Below, one piece after another: positions 57,526-64,000 of a stretch of DNA of 64,000 nucleotides. Numbering within the stretch: the stretch's first letter is position 1; every line of letters starts with the position of its first letter. The position numbers and the translations under genes were made by a program. This DNA comes from Panax quinquefolius (lineage: Eukaryota > Streptophyta > Magnoliopsida > Apiales > Araliaceae), in contig CM035171.1 of the NCBI GenBank assembly GCA_020205615.1, positions 29,456,400 to 29,520,399 of the forward strand, in the 5' to 3' direction. The notes beneath the pieces are model-generated. The model was not told the DNA's origin and made no database searches. It saw nothing but the letters and a program-made list of their open reading frames with translations.

Positions 57526-58579
57526 AAAAATTAAAAAAAAAATTTGTGTCCAAGATTGTCTGTTATGATTCATATCTTTGATTGGATCTATGTTTTGATC
57601 TTCATTCTTGAATTTTACTCCAATCTGGTTATTTATGAAGTATTTTTGAACTTGGATTATTTAAAGTACGAATCCTTAATACTTGTTCTTTTGTTTCACT
57701 AGATTCGCTTTTTCTTTAAAATATTTTTCATCATCTTGATCCTAAATGATGATATTCTTGAATATCTTTGGCCTGTAGTGCAAAAAGATGAATGATTTCT
57801 TGATGAATATCTTTGGCCAGTAGTGTAAAAGATGAGCAGTGTTTAGATGAACATGATGATCGATTAATATCTTTGGCCGTAGTGCAAAGATGAAGCAGTG
57901 TTTAGATGAACATGATTAATGATGAATATCTTTGGCTGTAGTGCAAAGATGAATATTTGATTCGGATATATATTGATTGATGTTACTGAGGATAAAATTA
58001 TCGACGATGAACTTTTAAATTCATATATAGAAGATAGTAGTTTGCATTCTCTACTTAACTCTTCTAATGAATTATTATTTTATTGCTATTGCGAAGATTG
58101 ATTTAAAAGCGGTTGTCTATTGTATTCTATTAGATTTTTCCTGTTGAGGACTAACGATAATTTGTTCTATATTATCTTAGTCATAATGTTCTTCTTGGGC
58201 TAGTTGAGCTCACCCTTTTCCTTGTTGTTCCATTTTTCTTCTCAGGAGGCGAGAATGTAGCGAGTACTAGTCGGGGTGTGGAATGATGGTTCTAGAAGTT
58301 GTTCTAGTAGTCCTCACTGTAAAATAGTGTATTAATAATTGTAATGAGGACTTATTTGAGTGTGGATATTGTCTAGATGATAATATTTGTATTTAAACTC
58401 ACAGTTTTTATGTTGTATTAATAAAGTTGTAGTTGTTTCTGTACCATGTATTTGCAACTCAGAATGGGTGATGTATACCAATTTTGGGGGCGTCACATCT
58501 ATTATCTGCTATGCATGTATCATGTTATGCATATGTATGTATGTCTAGAGATATTCGGCATTGACCCCTAGATGGTCTT

Positions 58580-59692
58580 ATGACGCGGCCAACACAGATG
58601 TCTTCTTCGACAGTTAGTCGTATAGATCATACCCCACCGTCATTGGTGGCATTGGGTATGAGATCGTGGTACGATAGCATATCACCGCCAGATAGGGTGA
58701 TTGTAGATCAGTTGCTGCAGCATACCATGACCTTTTTGACTTTTCAGGTTCCCGCAGGGTTTGTGGATGGCATGTTAGAGCATTGGGTACCGGATAGGCA
58801 GGTATTCCAATTCGGTACCCATGAGTTGACTCTACTACGGAGGAGTATGCACGACGACGACGATCTTTTTAGACAAACCTTGCGTGCACGGGCTTTGGGA
58901 GACGTGAGTAGGCGATTCAGCGACTCTCGGACCGGATTGGCGTGAGAGTGGTGCAGGATGGTGGACGTCGCCCGCGTGATATCCCAGCGTTTTCTGTATA
59001 ATAGATTTGGCTCGGAGGATAGCTACTCACGATATTCCAAGGATTTCACCGCACCGGAGGATTACTGGCGTTTGGCCAGGGTGGATGTACTGATGCTTTG
59101 CGTACTATCGTACGTCTATATGCCACGGTACATGGATGAGATAGACATAGGTGTCATCATGACCGTGAGAGCTCTCAGGGAGGGTCGTACCATTGTACCT
59201 ATGATTGTAGCAGAGACCCTGCGGTCAGCATCCTACTGCTGCAATTTTTTGACAGGAGTGTTCACTGGGAGTTCGGTCATGCTATATGTGTGGTTTATGT
59301 CACACTTGAGACCGATTGGCACTCTTAAACAGCATGGGTATTGGTTCACCCATGATGTAGCCATGCCATACTCCTTTCAGCCATCGGAGTGTATAGATGC
59401 TCTATTTTGGTCCACATTTTTGGTAGATATCAGAGATCCATTCAGTATATTGTCGTGTTTGGGGCTTAGCTCACCATACAGCTTCATTACTCACTCTCCG
59501 GGCATGGACTTCCTCCCTCTAGCCAGCTTGAGGGGTGTGACTACTTATCACCCACTGGCCATGATGTCACAGTTTGACCAGTTCCAAGATTTTAATCCTT
59601 TCGAGGGGGCGATAGGTCAGCATTCACTTCTCGATATCTCTCAGCAGAGGACCGATCTCGTGTGTACGCTTGCTGGGATCAGCGTGAGATAG
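58580..59692 (+). pseudogene. Antisense ORF 2 of Tat-B, DUF7745-like
   Basis: Two frames, 58580-58945 (121 aa) and 58958-59692 (244 aa), probably parts of one protein split by a stop and a shift. The first has SWYDSISPPDRVIVDQLLQH, then VDGMLEHWVPDRQVFQFGTH followed by ELTLL: the pattern of the N-terminal part of plant DUF7745 proteins, where a filled-out FWDP...F.F...EL.PT motif is usual. The second has IVPMIVAETLRSASYCCNFL and a SSVMLYVWFMSHLRPIGTLK segment comparable to the LLQVWLLSHF region, then MDFLPLASLRGVTTYHPLAM. No catalytic motif can be named. Such ORFs occur in antisense in some Tat elements; function unknown. Confidence 0.6.
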
Positions 59693-59799
59693 CTGCTTTT
59701 TCTGTGAGCCATCCGAGTTGTTCTGTAGAGTATTTCGCATGTATGGAGACATAGATTTTATCGGCTGCAGTAGTATCTACAGTACCGGATAGCGAGTAA

Positions 59800-60348
59800 G
59801 ACGATGTAGAGCCCATGGAGGACATCGATTCCTACATCGAGGAGGAGCCCGCTACTGGGTTGCCATCATTTCCTCCGGATTCTCCCAGTACCAGTACTAT
59901 TGTGATTCAGCACTTAGCACAGTACTTTGAGCAGATTCTTCATCTGATGACCTTTGAGAGAGATCAGGCTTGATCTATGATGTTGATTGTCGTTGAGGGG
60001 AGAGACGCAGCTCTATTAGAGAGAGACGAGGCATTAGCTCGCAGAGATATCGCTGTTGTTAAGCGGGATGAGGCCAGATTAGCCAGAGACGCAGTGATAG
60101 TTGAGCGGGACAGTGCCATATCTTCCCGGGATGTAGCCGTCACAGATAGTACTACCGTGAGGTCCCTTACCACTGGCATGATCGCAGAGATGAGCGCATA
60201 TATCGATGATCATATAGTCACCATGCAGATGGCCGTATATTTATTGGGTCGTGTGGATATTCTCATACAGGAGACCACAGCTTCACCTCCATCTTCTGAG
60301 AGAGACGCCATATTGGGCTTGTTAGCTCGCATATATCCTGACTTGTAG
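59800..60348 (+). pseudogene. Antisense ORF 2 tail with seven exact heptad repeats
   Basis: From about 59805 an acidic, Pro/Ser-rich stretch (EPMEDIDSYIEEEPATGLPS, then IQHLAQYFEQILHLMTFERD) runs to a TGA at 59971-59973. The same frame resumes at 59977 (123 aa). Residues 9-57 (60001-60147) are seven copies of a 7-residue unit, RD followed by Ala-rich positions: RDAALLE, RDEALAR, RDIAVVK, RDEARLA, RDAVIVE, RDSAISS, RDVAVTD. This should form a coiled coil. ERD-type heptads also occur in plant BBR/BPC DNA-binding proteins, but their zinc-finger-like domain is absent here. The C-terminal part ends IYPDL. Probably the tail of the protein at 58580, cut by a stop. Confidence 0.7.
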
Positions 60349-61493
60349 ATGAGCTCGTACTTTCCTGCACAGACTAGCTTAGCCATTTTGTCATGTACAG
60401 TTTACATTGTATACATCAAACAACATTATATATATGACAGGGAAATATATTTTTTGGACCACTTCCCTTTTAGATATGCCTTGTTGTTTGCTTGATATTT
60501 TGCCTGCTGCTTCAGGGCTTGTGATCTTGATGTATTCTGAATTCCTCCTGGGTAGATGGACATTGAGTTGTCTCTGGATAGTTCAGAATGGATCATCGAT
60601 CTCTGTATATCCCTACCATCTTTGGTGTCTTGGGACTGGTTTCTATATGAAAATGTGGAAAGGAGTATGGCTTTCCTCTCTGAGATTGACCGCACAACAG
60701 ATGGTCGCCAGTACTTCTATTTAGGAGAAGCCTAGTTAATTCCACCTCTTATGGATTGGTGTTGCTCTTCAAGGTATGACCGCAGCTTAGATGGTCGCCG
60801 AATCTCCTATTTATGAGGAGTTCAGGTAATTCCATCCCTTTGGTCTGAAGTCGAATGAAAATGTAGTGTATTGAAGGAATCCCAGTACCAGTTGACAATG
60901 GTTTGTGTTTTGGTAGGGGGTGAGACCGAACCATGAATGGCTGCCTATGTACTCCTATTGAAGAGGAGATCAGGTCTGCGTAGTTCGATCCTGGTGTAAG
61001 AGGTTCAACGATGTATATGGCTAAAATGGTGTAGGAATGTTTTTGTTGTTTTTGTTTTATCGAGGAGAGGAAGGTAGAAATGTTTTTGTTGTTTTTGTTT
61101 TATTGCGACCGGGCCATTTAAAATGGTTGCCTACGTACTCCTATTGAAGAGGAGATCAGGTCAACGTAGTTCACCCATCAGGGCGAGATGAAAAGTGTAA
61201 TCCCATGTGCAGGTCAGAGTGCGGGGAGGAGAAAGTTTAATCGTAGGTTGAGGATAGACTGCAAGTACGAGAAGTTTGATCCCAGGTATGGGTAGCCAAA
61301 CTGTAAACGCAAGAGGTTCAATCCGCGGTGGGATGACCTAAGTTGTAGGAACGCAAAGGAGAGCCAGGCTGCTGGCTTGAAATGTATGTTTCCCTGAGGG
61401 GCAAAGTTTAGGAAAGTTGTATGTGGTAAAGGGTTAAAGAACTAGAATGACTGGTGATCTGATGATCCGACACCAAGGTGTTTGCGAATTACT
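60349..61493. other. Spacer between antisense ORFs and pol, with four hairpin repeats
   Basis: No supported gene. Four degenerate copies of a unit like ATGGTTGCCTACGTACTCCT with GTTGAAGAGGAGATCAGGTC-type continuation start at about 60701, 60791, 60937 and 61123; the CTCCT...AGGAG arms can pair. The pol stop is at 61494-61496. Confidence 0.65.
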
Positions 61494-62647
61494 TCAGATA
61501 TAGTACCGTTTCACGGCGTCTGAGTTGATGAGTTGTGGAAATTCATCGTCGTCCATTTCTTGCAATCTGAGAGCACCTCCAATCAATACTTCTTTGACAA
61601 TAAACGGGCCTTCCCAGTTAGGAGCGAATTTTCCCTTAAACTGATCTTGGTTGTCAAGGGTTTTCTTCAAAATGAAGTCATGTTGTTTAAACTGTCGTAG
61701 CCGGACTTTCTTGTTGTAGGATCTGGCTATCATTTGCTGATATAACAGACCATGGAAGATAGCCGCGGTTCGCCTTTCGTCTATTAGAGACAATTGGTGA
61801 TACCTGTCTTGTACCCATTGATTTTTATCCAGCTGAGAATCTATCAACACTCTGAGGGATTCTACCTCAACTTCTATGGGAAGCACTGCTTCCATCCCAT
61901 AGGTTAATGCGTAGGGGGTTGCCCCAGTGGAAGTGCGCATTGAGGTTCTGTAGGCTAACAGAGTAAGAGGCAATAGGTCAGGCCAATCTTTGTGGTTGGC
62001 GGACATCTTTTGCATAATCTTCTTGATGTTTTTGTTAGCCACTTCAACTGCACCGTTCATCTTCGGACGATAGATGATAGAGTTAAGATGTTTGATGTGG
62101 AATTTACTGCATAATTCCTCCATCATTTTGTTATTGAGGTTCTTGGCATTGTCTGACACAATCACCTCTGGTTGTCCATATCGACAAACGACATTGTTTC
62201 TGATGAAAGCAATGATGACTTCTTTGGTAACCCGGGGGAAGGAGGCTGCTTCTACCGACTTGGTGAAGTAGTCGATCATGGTGAAGATGAATCGATGACC
62301 ATTACTGGCTTTAGGCTCAATGGGCCCAATCACGTCTATTCCCCACATTGAGAAGGGCCAAGGTGAACTCATATTATGGAGTTCCCGTGGAGGGGCGTGT
62401 ATAGCATTCCCATGAATCTGGCACTGATAGCATCTCTTGACGTGGTCATGGCAATCAGCTTTAAGAGATAGCTAATAATGTCCCGTCCTGAGGACTTTCT
62501 TGACAAGGCGGGGGCCACTCATGTGGGGGAAACAGACTCCACCATGGATTTCATTTATAAGCCTTTGGGCTTGATCTTTGTCTAAACATCTGAGGAGACC
62601 TAGTCCTGCATCTCTTTTGTAGAGTTCATCTCCACTCAGGTAGAATT
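61494..62647 (-). pseudogene. Tat-B integrase
   Basis: The 61494-62372 frame (292 aa) has the core: WGIDVIGPI (Asp), VIVSDNAKNL (Asp) and MNGAVEVANKNIKK (Glu), YGMEAVLPIEVEVESLR, then the C-terminal barrel FAPNWEGPFIVKEVL. Upstream, the same frame reads LKADCHDHVKRCYQCQIHGN (zinc-binding Cys pair) after a TAG at 62472-62474 in GHY-stop-LSLKADC, where the family has Trp (Y-W-L). Further up: YLSGDELYKRDAGLGLLRCL and IHGGVCFPHMSGPRLVKKVL. The triad is intact; the single stop would truncate the polyprotein before integrase. Confidence 0.9.
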
Positions 62648-63526
62648 TCATAGCAAGTCGATGGATCCGCCTTTTCTCAGTCGGGCTCGCTTCCGCTGGT
62701 GTAGATCCATCTCGTAGATATTCTTTGATATGCTAATACCAAGGATGTTGGATGGAGGTAGCTCATCCGATACTTCTCCAACGTAATTCCCATAGGCTGG
62801 GGCCTTGTGCAGGGAAATTGGGACGTTTGGCAAATGTTCCTTATCTGATATGTGAATCAAGGATGCCAAAGTTGCTAACGCGTCCGCAAAGTCATTCCTA
62901 TTACGAGGAATGTGTAGAAAGGAGATTTCTTCGAACTCCAAAACCATCTTTAAAACCTGCCAATGGTAAGGCAGCAAATGTAGCTCTTTGGTTTGATAGA
63001 TTCCGGTGGATTGTCTGATTACCAACTCTGAATCTCCAAAGATAGTTAACCACCTGATGCCCATGGAATGGGCAAGTTTTAGCCCCATGAGACATCTTTC
63101 ATACTCAGCCGTATTATTGGTGCTGACAAACTGCAATTTGACGGCAACGAGATACTGCTCCCCCATATCAGATACTAGAACTGCTCCAGCTCCAGAACCT
63201 TCCATATTAACAGCTCCATCAAAATACATCTTCCATGATTGGCGCGTATCGTACTGATGGTGTTGTTGTACTGTCATTACTCCTTCATCGGGGAAATGTG
63301 TTGCCAAGGGTTTGAAATCCCTTGAAGGTGCTGCGGCCAGTTGATCCGCGATTCCTTGACCTTTGATGGACTTTTGAGTCACATATATGATGTCAAATTG
63401 TTGTAGGATCAACTGCCATTTGGACAGCCGGCAATTTAACATGGGTTTGTTGAACACGTACTTGAGAGGATCCACGGGGGATATGAGATGGGTTGTGTGA
63501 CCATGGAGGTAATATTGTAACCTCAT
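62648..63526 (-). pseudogene. Tat-B second RNase H (aRNH) domain
   Basis: The frame starts inside the first RNase H (MRLQYYLHGHTTHLISPVDP, LSKWQLILQQFDIIYVTQKS), passes GQGIADQLAAAP, and then carries a complete second RNase H: WKMYFDGAVNMEGSGAGAVL (Asp), STNNTAEYERCLMGLKLAHS (Glu), LTIFGDSELVIRQ (Asp) and RNRNDFADALATLASLI (Asp). The extra RNase H between RNase H and integrase marks the Tat lineage. The last about 15 residues (HQRKRARLRKGGSIDLL) are frameshifted; the correct phase reads YLRDGSTPAEASPTEKRRIH and joins the integrase region. All four acidic residues remain. Confidence 0.9.
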
Positions 63527-64000
63527 GGAAGCCCATGCTAAAGCACAACACGTCTTTTCGATCAGAGTATACTTGTGTTCACTGCTGCTGAACCTCTTGC
63601 TGAGGTAATAGATAGCTCATTCTTGGCCTCTATCGTCTTTCTGTCCCAGCATGCAGCCCATGGCATTGTCACTAATTGACAGGTACATAAACAGGGGAAC
63701 ATCATCCCTGGGTGGTATCAAAACAAGAGCTTTGACTAGCTGTTTCTTGATTGTGAGGAAGGCATTTTGACACTCATCATTCCATTTCATGGAGGAGTTC
63801 TTCCTTAATAGCTTGAAGATTGGCTCACAGGTTATTTTGAGTTGAGAGATAAACCTGCTAATGAAGTTGATTCTTCCCAAAAATCCCCGTATTTCCTTTT
63901 CTGTCCGAGGAATGGGCATTTCCGTGATGGCTTAGATTTTGGCAGGATCCAGTTCAATCCCTTTGTGGCTGACTAGAAATCCTAGAAATTTGCCTGATTT
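63527..64000 (-). pseudogene. Tat-B RT C-terminal end and first RNase H, partial
   Basis: Minus strand from the window edge: KSGKFLGFLVSHKGIELDP, TAA at 63932-63934, then EIRGFLGRINFISRFISQLK, the RNase H part VPLFMYLSISDNAMGCMLGQ, a stop at 63617-63619 (in GQE-stop-AIYYLSKRF) and SSSEHKYTLIEKTCCALAWA leading to 63526. The RT active site lies outside the window. Two stops make this copy unable to give a full pol. Confidence 0.88.

Larger units (their letters stand above)
55756..58497 (+). mobile_element. Solo LTR of the Gypsy-1/Gypsy-2 family with TCTAT duplication
   Basis: Begins TGTAAGGCCCCAAC and ends GGGGGCGTCACA, with TCTAT at 55751-55755 and again at 58498-58502, a perfect 5-bp target duplication. 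No internal region, so it is an LTR left after LTR-LTR recombination. It shares with the Gypsy-2 LTR the block with AGGAGAGGTTTGGTCACCTA (about 56339-56420) and the TATA region. It also has GTTACTATTCATGA tandem repeats (57360-57520) and GAATATCTTTGGCC.GTAGTG repeats (57760-57960). Confidence 0.95.
50509..64000 (-). mobile_element. Tat-B: Tat-like Ty3/gypsy element, 3' part
   Basis: On the minus strand: end of RT and RNase H, a second RNase H (aRNH), integrase, a long untranslated region with ORFs in the opposite direction, polypurine tract and the 3' LTR (50509-53384). The second RNase H together with antisense ORFs fits the Tat lineage (Retand/Grande/Ogre relatives). Gag, protease, most of RT and the 5' LTR lie beyond 64000. 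Left flank GATGT (50504-50508) should be repeated after its 5' LTR. Confidence 0.87.

Overview
This window looks like a slice of AT-rich plant nuclear DNA, probably eudicot, made almost entirely of nested LTR retrotransposons. I found no convincing host gene, tRNA or rRNA gene. The plant assignment rests on the families present: Ty1/copia and Ty3/gypsy pols with plant-type tRNA-Met primer sites, a chromodomain (chromovirus) gypsy element, an Athila-like element, a Tat-like element with a second RNase H, PF20167-type and DUF7745-like plant transposon ORFs, a Stowaway MITE and a CACTA-like end. I cannot name the species.

Layout, left to right. 1-930: end of a minus-strand PF20167-like gene with a 40-bp tandem repeat behind it. 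931-10703: Copia-1 (minus), LTRs 931-2794 and 8843-10703, nearly complete but broken. 10903-18254 plus 23797-24264: Copia-2 (plus), an older, badly decayed relative in head-to-head orientation. Its 3' LTR is split by Gypsy-1 (18255-23796, duplicated flank GTTAA). 24265-25277 plus 36692-37562: Copia-3 (minus), split by Gypsy-2 (25278-36691, flanks CCAGC/CCAAC). Gypsy-2 itself carries a CACTA-like fragment and a very long TTA microsatellite between integrase and chromodomain. 37563-40059: part of a Tat LTR (Tat-A). 40060-50508: Athila-like element whose 3' LTR is cut by Tat-B. 50509-64000: 3' portion of Tat-B (minus), running off the right edge, with antisense ORFs and tandem repeats between pol and LTR and a solo gypsy LTR at 55756-58497 (flank TCTAT on both sides).

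The elements work as independent, mostly dead genomic parasites, not as a pathway. Every coding region has stops, frameshifts or lost catalytic residues (for example Copia-1 RT motif A Asp to Tyr, Athila integrase Asp to Gly). Insertion order can be read from the nesting: Copia-3 is older than Gypsy-2, Copia-2 and Tat-A; Copia-2 is older than Gypsy-1; Tat-A is older than the Athila element, which is older than Tat-B, which is older than the solo LTR. I see no clearly undescribed system. The best candidates for a second look are the inverted Copia pair with its duplicated junction, the antisense ORFs of Tat-B including a heptad-repeat protein, the CACTA/microsatellite insertion in Gypsy-2, and repeat arrays in the untranslated parts of several elements.
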